Below are positions 1 through 5,863 of a DNA stretch of 5,863 nucleotides, piece by piece. The notes beneath the pieces are model-generated. The model was given only the letters and a program-made list of their open reading frames with translations, made no database searches and was not told the origin of the DNA. The position numbers and the translations under genes were made by a program. The stretch is from Burkholderiales bacterium (GTDB lineage: Bacteria > Pseudomonadota > Gammaproteobacteria > Burkholderiales > SG8-39). Position 1 is the first letter of the stretch. Each line of letters starts with the position of its first letter. The stretch is taken from NCBI GenBank assembly GCA_017880745.1, contig JADGRR010000224.1, positions 1-5,863 of the forward strand. Direction: 5' to 3'.

Positions 1-788
<788 letters not shown>

Positions 789-792
<4 letters not shown>

Positions 793-2123
793 ATACCGCC
801 TCGACCAGCCGATATCTGGACAGCCTGCTGCAGGGACAGCCCCCGGCGAGTTCGCTGACCTGGCTGAATCAGCTGCGGGCGAACGCGGTCGATCGCGTCG
901 GCGCGCTGACAGTGCCGACCACGCGCGACGAGGACTGGCGTTTCACCGATATCTCGCCGCTCACCAAGCTGTCCTTTCAGCCCGCGCTAGGCGCGGCGCA
1001 GCCGGCGCCAGGCGCGGCGCAACTTTCGCCGGCGACTGTCGAGCAGTGGGCCATCCCCGAAGCCGCCGCGCGGCTGGTATTCGTCGACGGGAATTACGCG
1101 CCGCAGCATTCGTTCAACCACGCCGGCCTCACGGTGGAAAATCTTGCCTCGGGCGCGAACCGGCACGGCGCGGCCGTGCAGGCGCACCTCGGCCGGCACG
1201 CCGTATTCGAGCGCAACGCGTTCACGGCGCTCAATACCGCATTCCTGCACGACGGAGCCCTGATCGTCGTGCCGCGCGACATGGCGCTTGCGGCACCGGT
1301 TCATCTGCTGTTCATTGCGACGCGCAAACACGCAGCCAGCTATCCGCGTTGCCTGGTCATTGCGGAGGCAGGCAGCGCGGTAACGGTAGTCGAGGACTTC
1401 GTCGCGGTGCAGAACGAAGCCTATTTCACCAACGCGGTGACCGAGATGGCGCTCGCCGGCAACGCGCAGGTCCACCATGTTCGGGTGCAGCGCGACGGCG
1501 CCGAAGCGTTCCATTTCGCGAATTGCGCAGTGTCGCTGGCGCACGCGAGCCGCTATCATTCCGTGAGCGTTGCGTTGGGCGCGCGCATCTCGCGCCACAA
1601 CCTCGGCGTGCTGCTGGCGGCCGAAGGCGCCGAGTGCAGCATCGACGGGCTGGCGCTGATCGGCGGTGCGCAACTCGCCGATACCCATACGCTCATCGAC
1701 CATGCCATGCCGCAGGGCGTGAGCCGGCAGCTGCACAAATGCATCGTCGACGGCGCCGGACGCGCGGTGTTCAACGGCAACATCATGGTGCGGGCCGGCG
1801 CGCAGCGCACCGATTCGTCGCAATCGAGCCGCAACCTGCTCCTGAGCGGCAAGGCGCGCGTCGACACCAAACCGCAGCTCGAGATTTTCGCCGACGACGT
1901 GAAATGCGCTCACGGCGCGACCGTCGGCCAGCTCGATGTCGATGAAGTGTTTTATCTCAAGAGCCGCGGCCTGTCCGATACCGCGGCGCGCAATCTGCTT
2001 ACCTACGCGTTCGGCGCCGAGGTCATCGAGCGCGTCCCCGTTGCCTCGCTCAGGAGCCGGCTCGAGCAGGCAGTGCTGGCGCAAACCCAGAGCGCAACGC
2101 CCGGCGCGGCGGGCCAATCATGA
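789..2123 (+). CDS. sufD: SufD, Fe-S cluster assembly scaffold subunit
   Basis: SufD pairs with SufB and two SufC to form the SUF scaffold on which clusters are built; it is also linked to iron acquisition for the complex. The 444-residue product is slightly longer than E. coli SufD (423). It has the N-terminal family motif TRDEDWRFTDISPL (45-58), a central region rich in beta strands and the conserved C-terminal block VKCAHGATVG (371-380), then the helical SRGLSDTAARNLLTYAFG. Cys373 and His375 correspond to the Cys/His pair of E. coli SufD (358/360) implicated in cluster formation at the SufB-SufD interface. The ATG overlaps the sufC stop as ATGA and no good Shine-Dalgarno precedes it, so translation is probably coupled. 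The stop overlaps the sufS start in the same way. Part of the extra length is a small Ala/Gly/Pro/Gln repeat at residues 67-78. SufB is ruled out by the N-terminal motif, the gene order and the lack of SufB-specific cysteine motifs. Confidence 0.95.
989..1021 (+). repeat. Short in-frame direct repeat inside sufD
   Basis: The 12-mer AGGCGCGGCGCA occurs at 989-1000 and again at 1010-1021, a period of 21 bp or seven codons. It encodes GAAQ twice, separated by PAP, in the linker after the N-terminal WRFTDISPL motif. A multiple-of-three period keeps the frame. This looks like a small slippage duplication in a tolerant, probably disordered linker. Confidence 0.65.
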
Positions 2124-3379
2124 GCGCGAGCCAAAGCGCGCTGAAACCGCGCCCCGCATCGGCTTTGGACGTCGCGCGTATCCGCGCCGATTTTCCGATC
2201 CTCGGATTAAAGCCGAGTGGCAAGCCGCTGATCTATTTGGATAACGCGGCCTCCAGCCAGATGCCGCAGCAGGTGATCGACCGCCTGGTGCGCTACCAGA
2301 CGACGCAGCACGCGAACATACACCGCGCAGTGCATACGCTGTCGGAGATCGCCACCGCCGAGTACGAGGAGGCACGGCGCAAGATCACGCGCTTCATCAA
2401 CGCGCGCGAGGAGCGCGAGGTGATATTCACCAGCGGCACCACCGAAGCGATCAACCTGGCGATGCACGGCTACGGCCGCAGGTTCATCGGCGCCGGCGAC
2501 GAAATCGTCCTGACCACGCTCGAGCACCATTCGAACATCGTGCCGTGGCAGATGCTGGCCGAAGAGAAAGGAGCGAAGATCCGCGTCGTGCCGGTCAACG
2601 ATGCCGGCGAACTGCTGATCGACGAATACGAAAAGCTGTTCAACGCGCGCACGAAGCTCGTCGGCGTGACGCACGTGTCGAACGCGCTCGGCACAGTCAA
2701 CCCGGTGAAGCAGATGATCGCGTTTGCGCATGCGCGCGGCGTACCGGTGCTGGTGGACGGCGCGCAGGCTGTGCCGCACCTGAAAGTCGACGTGCAGGAT
2801 CTGGATTGCGATTTCTACGCGTTTTCGGGGCATAAGCTGTGCGGCCCGACCGGCATTGGCATCCTCTACGGCAAGGCCGCGCTGCTCGAGCGCATGCAGC
2901 CGTTCAAGGGCGGCGGCGACATGATCCTGTCGGTGACTTTCGAGAAGACCACGTACAACGTGATTCCGCAGAAGTTCGAGGCCGGCACGCCGCCGATTGC
3001 GGCCGCGATCGGGCTCGGCGCAGCGATCGATTACCTGTCGGCCGTCGGCATGGACGCGATTGCCGCGCACGAGCTCGATTTGCTCGATTACGCGACCGAC
3101 CAACTCAAACGCATTCCCGGCGTGCGCATCATCGGCACCGCGCGAGACAAGGCCGCGGTGCTGTCGTTCGCGCTCGACGGCGTGCACCCGCACGACGTCG
3201 GCACCCTGCTGAACCAGGACGGCGTCGCGGTGCGCACCGGCCATCATTGTGCGCAGCCGGTCATGCAGCGCTTCAAAGTGCCGGCAACCTCGCGCGCTTC
3301 GTTCGCCTTCTACAACACCATGGCCGAGGTCGATGCGCTGGTCGCGGGCATCCGCAATGTGCAGAAGGTTTTCTCCTGA
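2120..3379 (+). CDS. sufS: SufS, group II cysteine desulfurase
   Basis: SufS is a cytoplasmic PLP enzyme that converts L-cysteine to L-alanine and holds the sulfur as a persulfide for Fe-S assembly. The 419 residues show a fold-type I aminotransferase class V layout: YLDNAASSQ (39-47), HANIHRAVHTLS (64-75), the phosphate-binding TSGTTEA (104-110), LEHHSNIVPW with the PLP-stacking His (136/137), VDGAQA with Asp213 and Gln216, and the Schiff-base Lys239 in SGHKLCGPTG. The catalytic Cys377 lies in RTGHHCAQP. SRASFAFYNT supplies the substrate-carboxylate Arg392. The RTGHHCAQP form, with a short active-site loop, marks the SufS (group II) class rather than IscS/NifS. The start ATG sits in an ATGA overlap with the sufD stop and has no obvious ribosome site, as expected for coupling. 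The partner is almost certainly SufU, whose start overlaps this stop by one base. CsdA is the other group II possibility, but the operon argues for SufS. Confidence 0.96.
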   Translation: MSASQSALKPRPASALDVARIRADFPILGLKPSGKPLIYLDNAASSQMPQQVIDRLVRYQTTQHANIHRAVHTLSEIATAEYEEARRKITRFINAREEREVIFTSGTTEAINLAMHGYGRRFIGAGDEIVLTTLEHHSNIVPWQMLAEEKGAKIRVVPVNDAGELLIDEYEKLFNARTKLVGVTHVSNALGTVNPVKQMIAFAHARGVPVLVDGAQAVPHLKVDVQDLDCDFYAFSGHKLCGPTGIGILYGKAALLERMQPFKGGGDMILSVTFEKTTYNVIPQKFEAGTPPIAAAIGLGAAIDYLSAVGMDAIAAHELDLLDYATDQLKRIPGVRIIGTARDKAAVLSFALDGVHPHDVGTLLNQDGVAVRTGHHCAQPVMQRFKVPATSRASFAFYNTMAEVDALVAGIRNVQKVFS

Positions 3380-3867
3380 TGGCCGACCCCAAATCCCTGT
3401 ATCAGGAAGTCATTCTCGATCACAACAGGAAGCCGCGGAACTACGGCGCGCTCGCGCAGGCGAGCCACAAGGCCGAGGGCCACAACCCTCTGTGCGGCGA
3501 TCATCTCAGCGTGGCATTGAATCTGGAGGGAGAGCACATAGCCGCCATCGCGTTTCAGGGCGAGTCGTGCGCGATTTGCAAGGCGTCGGCATCGATGATG
3601 ACGGCAAATGTCAAGGGCAAGACGCGGCAGGACGCGGAAACGCTGATTCAGGAGTTTCGCGACATGGCGACCGGCCAGATCGATATCGACAAGCAAGCGC
3701 ATCATCTCGGGCGGCTCACGGTGTTAGCGGGCGTGCGCGACCTGCCAACGCGCGTCAAATGCGCGATCCTGCCGTGGCACACGCTGCATGCCGCACTCCA
3801 CTCGGTTGCGGACACCTCGACCGAATCCGAAAACGATCCGATGCACGCGCCGCTCGGCGATGCCTGA
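3379..3867 (+). CDS. sufU: SufU, zinc-dependent sulfurtransferase partner of SufS
   Basis: SufU, a relative of the IscU/NifU N-terminal scaffold, mainly accepts persulfide sulfur from SufS through a zinc-bound cysteine and delivers it to SufBCD. The 162-residue product begins MADPKSLYQEVILDHNRKPRN, typical of the family. It has Cys39 and Asp41 in NPLCGDH, Cys64 in GESCAIC and Cys128 in RVKCAILPW, matching the Cys41/Asp43/Cys66/Cys128 set of B. subtilis SufU. About 60 residues separate the second and third conserved cysteines, the longer spacing that sets SufU apart from IscU. Cys67 is also present. The acidic, probably disordered tail after about residue 143 makes it longer than the 147-residue B. 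subtilis protein. The ATG at 3379 shares a base with the sufS stop (TGATG), and AGAAGG at 3363-3368 is a plausible ribosome site 10 nt away. The same frame stays open far upstream inside sufS, but that part is a shadow. No SufE or SufT gene is seen in the window. Confidence 0.94.
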   Translation: MADPKSLYQEVILDHNRKPRNYGALAQASHKAEGHNPLCGDHLSVALNLEGEHIAAIAFQGESCAICKASASMMTANVKGKTRQDAETLIQEFRDMATGQIDIDKQAHHLGRLTVLAGVRDLPTRVKCAILPWHTLHAALHSVADTSTESENDPMHAPLGDA

Positions 3868-3880
3868 AACCTATCTACGC

Positions 3881-3902
3881 ATGAGGGGATACATCCCCTC
3901 AT
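3881..3902. repeat. Perfect inverted repeat in the sufU-nfu spacer (operator or hairpin)
   Basis: ATGAGGGG (3881-3888) is perfectly complementary to CCCCTCAT (3895-3902) across the six-base loop ATACAT; as DNA the symmetry extends to 10+10 around two central bases. It starts 14 bases after the sufU stop. No T-run follows, so it is not a textbook intrinsic terminator. As RNA it could protect the 3' end of the suf mRNA or attenuate readthrough; as DNA it could bind a dimeric regulator. It does not fit the IscR, Fur or Fnr consensus sites I know. Confidence 0.7.
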
Positions 3903-3920
3903 ACTCCCCTAGATTGGCCC

Positions 3921-3943
3921 GTTGCAAAAATTCAATTTGCAAC
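3921..3943. repeat. Second perfect inverted repeat upstream of nfu
   Basis: GTTGCAAA (3921-3928) is perfectly complementary to TTTGCAAC (3936-3943) across the seven-base loop AATTCAA. The element is AT-rich compared with its surroundings and ends 21 bases before the nfu ATG. It could fold in the leader RNA or act as an operator. TTGCAA at 3922-3927 resembles a -35 box, but I find no good -10 at the right distance. It is not a TTGAT-N4-ATCAA Fnr site. Confidence 0.65.
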
Positions 3944-3964
3944 AGGTTCTAACTGAAATCCGCC

Positions 3965-4522
3965 ATGCCCAAGATAGCCGACATCGAAGACACGCCGAAT
4001 CCGAACGCGAAGAAATTCATCCTCAAGGAGCCGCTGACCTGGGGCATCACGCGTTCCTACGACAACGCCGGGCAGGCAATGGACGATCTGCTGGCCGCGT
4101 CGATATTTGACATCGAGCATGTGACCAACGTGTTCTACGTCGACCGCTGGCTCACGGTCACTCAGGACGGCCAGGCCGACTGGCAGCAACTGCTGCGCCG
4201 GGTTGCGGACCGGATACGGGCGGCGCCGGCGGCGGACGAGCAAACCGCGCGGCTCACCTCCGCCACAACGCCGATAACCGACCTGAGCCCCGACGATCAG
4301 CAACGGATCTACATGATCAACGGACTGCTGGATGAGCAGATCCGCCCTTACCTGCAAGGCGACGGCGGCGACCTTCACGTGCTCGGTCTGGAAGGCAACA
4401 AGCTGACCGTGCATTACCAGGGCGCCTGCGGCAGCTGCCCGAGTTCGATGTCGGGCACGCTGGTCAGCATCGAGCAACTGCTGAAAACGATCGAGCCCGA
4501 CATCGAAGTGGTGGCTGTGTAG
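3965..4522 (+). CDS. nfu: Nfu-type Fe-S cluster carrier (Nfu_N plus NifU C-terminal domain)
   Basis: Nfu proteins bind a [4Fe-4S] cluster between two subunits and pass it to client enzymes. This 185-residue product has the two-domain layout of mitochondrial NFU1. Residues 1 to about 86 form an Nfu_N domain, with TPNPNAKKFIL (10-20) and later FDIEHVTNVFYVDRWLTVT (48-66). A linker of about 25 residues follows, then a NifU C-terminal domain (about 113-185) with IRPYLQGDGGDLHVL and the cluster-binding Cys155-Gly-Ser-Cys158 in GACGSCPSSM. It lacks the A-type N-terminal domain of E. coli NfuA, so nfu is the safer symbol. There is an in-frame stop at 3950-3952, so ATG 3965 is the first ATG available; no strong ribosome site precedes it. 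It follows sufU by 97 bp containing two inverted repeats, so it may be read from the suf transcript, from its own promoter, or both. No clear terminator is visible after it. Confidence 0.93.
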   Translation: MPKIADIEDTPNPNAKKFILKEPLTWGITRSYDNAGQAMDDLLAASIFDIEHVTNVFYVDRWLTVTQDGQADWQQLLRRVADRIRAAPAADEQTARLTSATTPITDLSPDDQQRIYMINGLLDEQIRPYLQGDGGDLHVLGLEGNKLTVHYQGACGSCPSSMSGTLVSIEQLLKTIEPDIEVVAV

Positions 4523-4556
4523 CAGGCTGCTGAGAACCGCCGTCCGAACGCGAGCC

Positions 4557-4739
4557 GAGCGCCAGAGCGACGGTTCCGGTGGCCGTGATCCGGCCCGAGT
4601 CGCGCGTATGCTCAAGCGCGGCGGGACGCGCAGATCCGCCAAGCTGATCGAGTCCGAACACTCGCTCGTTTCCCGCCATCGGCTCGAAATATTGCACGAC
4701 GACGCACTCAGCCCTGTCCCCCGCCGGTTTCACCGCAAT
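4557..4739 (-). pseudogene. Remnant of a CHASE sensor domain
   Basis: Read on the minus strand, this stretch gives VKPAGDRAE (4707-4733), then QYFEPMAGNERVFGLD (4647-4694) and AALEHTRDSGRITATG (4575-4622). In order and spacing these fit the CHASE domain consensus of an aromatic-(I/F)-E-P-x-x-G-N-E-x-x-x-G-x-D core, followed by R-x-A-A-L-E-x-A-R-D-S-G-x-x-x-A-T-G. CHASE is an extracytoplasmic ligand-binding domain of membrane histidine kinases and diguanylate cyclases. Only about 60 residues are recognisable. The expected LVQE-type continuation is missing after 4557, and there are no membrane segments and no kinase or GGDEF domain. On the N-terminal side the match fades after the VKPAG block. 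It is therefore probably a relic of a deleted signalling gene. The frame has no stop across the relic itself, so loss was by truncation. The family call comes from recalled motifs and has not been searched. Confidence 0.5.
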
Positions 4740-4813
4740 GCCCGGACCGGGCACCGCAGGTCTGTTGCCGGAAGGCCATCCCTGAACGGACTGAGTTTCA
4801 CCGGACAAGCCGA

Positions 4814-4831
4814 CCTGCCGTCCGCGGCAGG
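4814..4831. repeat. GC-rich inverted repeat (possible hairpin)
   Basis: CCTGCCG (4814-4820) pairs perfectly with CGGCAGG (4825-4831) across a four-base TCCG loop. The stem is strong, but no T-run follows on either strand, so it is not a convincing intrinsic terminator. It lies just upstream of the weak promoter candidate for fnr. Confidence 0.4.
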
Positions 4832-4841
4832 CTGCGTGGTC

Positions 4842-4871
4842 TTGTGCGCGCTGATGCAGGAAGTGTATCCT
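4842..4871 (+). promoter_or_regulatory. Weak sigma-70-like promoter candidate for fnr
   Basis: TTGTGC (4842-4847) as a -35 box and TATCCT (4866-4871) as a -10 box are 18 bp apart, matching the consensus at 3 and 4 of 6 positions. Transcription would start near 4878 and give a leader of about 160 nt before the fnr ATG. This is only the best-looking candidate by eye in a GC-rich region. Confidence 0.22.
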
Positions 4872-5028
4872 GTGCAAGCGCTCCGGCATTCCTGACCGGT
4901 GGCTGGATTGGCGCACCTGCTTTCGCGGGCGCATGCTCGGCATGCGGGAATTGCGGTGCGGCTGCACTGGTTGCCATGCAATTACGTAACACCCGGTCGT
5001 CGGCGCCGACTCGGGCTGTCACCGGACT

Positions 5029-5034
5029 GGAGAG
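5029..5034 (+). promoter_or_regulatory. Ribosome binding site that fixes the fnr start
   Basis: GGAGAG lies just upstream of the ATG at 5039, with six bases between GGAG and the start codon. It is the clearest Shine-Dalgarno sequence among the genes in the window. It supports starting fnr at 5039 rather than at the in-frame GTG at 4844, which would add 65 residues without any family resemblance. Confidence 0.75.
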
Positions 5035-5038
5035 CATT

Positions 5039-5836
5039 ATGACAACCAACAGCTCAGTACGGATTATCCCCGCCCTGCGCCGCGCGCCGGACGATGCCGC
5101 AGCCACCCCCAAGTCGGGCGAGAGCGCGCAGTGCAGGACCACGTGCTCGACCTGCAACCTGCGCGAGTTGTGCCTGCCCTGCTGCGGCCTGACCCGCTCC
5201 GAGATGGACGTCGCCGACCGCCTGGTGTTCCACCGCTCGCGCGTGCGCCGCGGTGAGAGTCTGTACCGCAGCGGCGACCGCTTCACCTCCCTGTATGCCG
5301 TGCGCAATGGCTTCTTCAAGTCCACAGCCCTGCTCGAGAATGGCCGCGACCAGGTGACCGGGTTCTCCATGACAGGCGAGGTCCTGGGCATGGACGGCAT
5401 CGGGCCGGAGCGGCACACCTGCAACACCATCGCCCTGGAGGACAGCGACGTCTGCGCCATTCCCTTTGCCGGGTTGCAGGAGCTGGCGCACGAAATTCCC
5501 GGCCTGCAGCGCCATTTTCACAAGATGATGAGCCGTGAAATCGTGCGCGAGAACGGGGTGATGCTGCTGCTGGGCAGCATGAATGCCGACGAACGCCTGT
5601 CGATGTTCCTGCTCAATCTGTCGCAGCGCTTGGCTGCGCGCGGCTATTCGCCCACGGAATTCAACCTGCGCATGACGCGCGGGGAGATTGGCAGCTACCT
5701 CGGCCTGAAACTGGAGACCGTCAGCCGCACTTTCTCCAAATTCCAGGAGGAAGGACTGATCGGCGTGCAGCAGAAATTCATCCGCGTCCTAGACAGCGCC
5801 GGCCTTGAACTGGTGATGGGCCGCGAACTGGGCTGA
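5039..5836 (+). CDS. fnr: Fnr/Crp-family oxygen-sensing transcriptional regulator
   Basis: This is a 265-residue Fnr-type regulator, close to E. coli Fnr (250). Such proteins dimerise and bind DNA when an oxygen-labile [4Fe-4S] cluster is present. The expected ligands are all here: Cys36, Cys39 and Cys45 in CSTCNLRELC (C-x2-C-x5-C), and Cys139 in DVCAIPF, which aligns with E. coli Cys122. A cyclic-nucleotide-binding-like beta roll follows (SLYAVRNGFFKS at 84-95, then QVTGFSMTGEVLGMDGIG). Next comes the dimer helix around 160-178, where Glu171 sits at the position of E. coli Asp154. The winged helix-turn-helix contains MTRGEIGSYLGLKLETVSR, with Glu226, Ser229 and Arg230 in the E-x2-SR recognition motif for TTGAT-type half-sites. 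Extra cysteines at 32, 48, 49 and 128 are not part of the classical set. The start at ATG 5039 is supported by GGAG at the right spacing. It probably has its own transcript, as 516 bp separate it from nfu. Anr, Btr and FnrL are equivalent names in other taxa. Confidence 0.93.
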   Translation: MTTNSSVRIIPALRRAPDDAAATPKSGESAQCRTTCSTCNLRELCLPCCGLTRSEMDVADRLVFHRSRVRRGESLYRSGDRFTSLYAVRNGFFKSTALLENGRDQVTGFSMTGEVLGMDGIGPERHTCNTIALEDSDVCAIPFAGLQELAHEIPGLQRHFHKMMSREIVRENGVMLLLGSMNADERLSMFLLNLSQRLAARGYSPTEFNLRMTRGEIGSYLGLKLETVSRTFSKFQEEGLIGVQQKFIRVLDSAGLELVMGRELG

Positions 5837-5863
5837 ACCGCCGCGGGCGCTGCCGGCGTCTCA

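Larger units (their letters stand above)
4523..5038. other. 516-bp region between nfu and fnr with no intact gene
   Basis: I see no convincing full-length gene here. A minus-strand frame stays open from 4967 down to 4464, but only 4557-4739 resembles a known domain (CHASE), and the frame runs into the 3' end of nfu. A plus-strand frame from 4844 runs into fnr, but its first 65 codons do not look like Fnr and a better start lies at 5039. Other contents are a GC-rich hairpin at 4814-4831, a weak promoter candidate at 4842-4871, the hexamer GCATGC twice (4931-4936 and 4940-4945), and the 8-bp palindrome TTACGTAA at 4982-4989. No T-tract terminator for nfu and no Fnr box were found by eye. Confidence 0.6.

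Noticed and set aside
987..2117. Long minus-strand open frame opposite sufD
   Set aside because: Shadow of sufD caused by high GC at third positions; no recognisable domain.
2207..3247. Long minus-strand open frame opposite sufS
   Set aside because: Shadow of sufS; no recognisable domain, and sufS has all its catalytic residues on the + strand.
2839..3378. Upstream in-frame extension of SufU inside sufS
   Set aside because: The sequence before 3379 is an arginine-rich shadow of sufS, and SufU family proteins begin at MADPKSLYQ-like residues.
3881..3915. Rho-independent terminator after sufU
   Set aside because: The hairpin is good but no T-run follows it on the + strand, so termination is not supported by sequence alone.
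3921..3943. Fnr or Crp binding site upstream of nfu
   Set aside because: The half-sites are TTGCA/TGCAA with an 11-base gap, not TTGAT-N4-ATCAA or TGTGA-N6-TCACA.
3922..4110. 62-codon open frame from TTG at 3922 overlapping nfu
   Set aside because: It mostly overlaps nfu in another frame, starts inside the inverted repeat, has no ribosome site and resembles no family.
4464..4967. Minus-strand 167-codon open frame as an intact gene
   Set aside because: It overlaps the 3' end of nfu, most of it resembles nothing, and only about 60 codons look like a CHASE fragment. GC-rich antisense frames often stay open by chance.
4844..5038. 65-residue N-terminal extension of Fnr from an in-frame GTG at 4844
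   Set aside because: It has no family resemblance, would make the protein far longer than usual, and ATG 5039 has a good GGAG at the right distance.
5837..5863. Terminator after fnr
   Set aside because: CGCCG (5839-5843) and CGGCG (5854-5858) could pair, but the stem is short and the window ends before any T-run could be seen.

Overview
The window is a high-GC stretch (roughly 60-65% by eye), densely coded and read almost entirely on the + strand. It looks like a proteobacterium, probably a betaproteobacterium. That placement rests on the GC-rich codon use, the SUF gene order and the N-terminal cysteine block of the Fnr-type regulator, which resembles betaproteobacterial Fnr/Btr proteins. 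It is an inference from remembered family sequences, not a database match.

Positions 1-3867 hold the distal part of a SUF iron-sulfur cluster assembly operon: sufC (5' end at or beyond the window edge), sufD, sufS and sufU. Each junction overlaps by 1-4 bases (ATGA, ATGA, TGATG), which indicates one transcript with coupled translation. SufB, which completes the SufBC2D scaffold, would be expected just upstream, outside the window. SufS takes sulfur from cysteine. SufU, standing in for SufE, carries it to SufBCD. SufC supplies ATPase activity to the scaffold.

Positions 3868-3964 form a 97-bp spacer with two perfect inverted repeats, followed by nfu (3965-4522). Nfu is a two-domain (Nfu_N plus NifU C-terminal CxxC) carrier that would pass finished clusters to client proteins. 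It fits the operon functionally, but the spacer suggests separate control or an RNA-level signal.

Positions 4523-5038 form a 516-bp region with no convincing intact gene. On the minus strand it contains a short stretch whose translation looks like part of a CHASE sensor domain, probably the relic of a lost signalling gene. It also has a GC-rich hairpin and a weak promoter candidate for the next gene.

Positions 5039-5836 encode an Fnr/Crp-family regulator with the four cysteines expected to hold an oxygen-sensitive [4Fe-4S] cluster, plus several extra cysteines nearby. The pairing of cluster assembly genes with a cluster-dependent oxygen sensor makes biological sense, but no Fnr box was found by eye in the window. 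Overall this is a well-understood housekeeping and stress locus. I do not see an undescribed system; the points worth checking are the nfu leader, the CHASE relic and the extra cysteines in Fnr.
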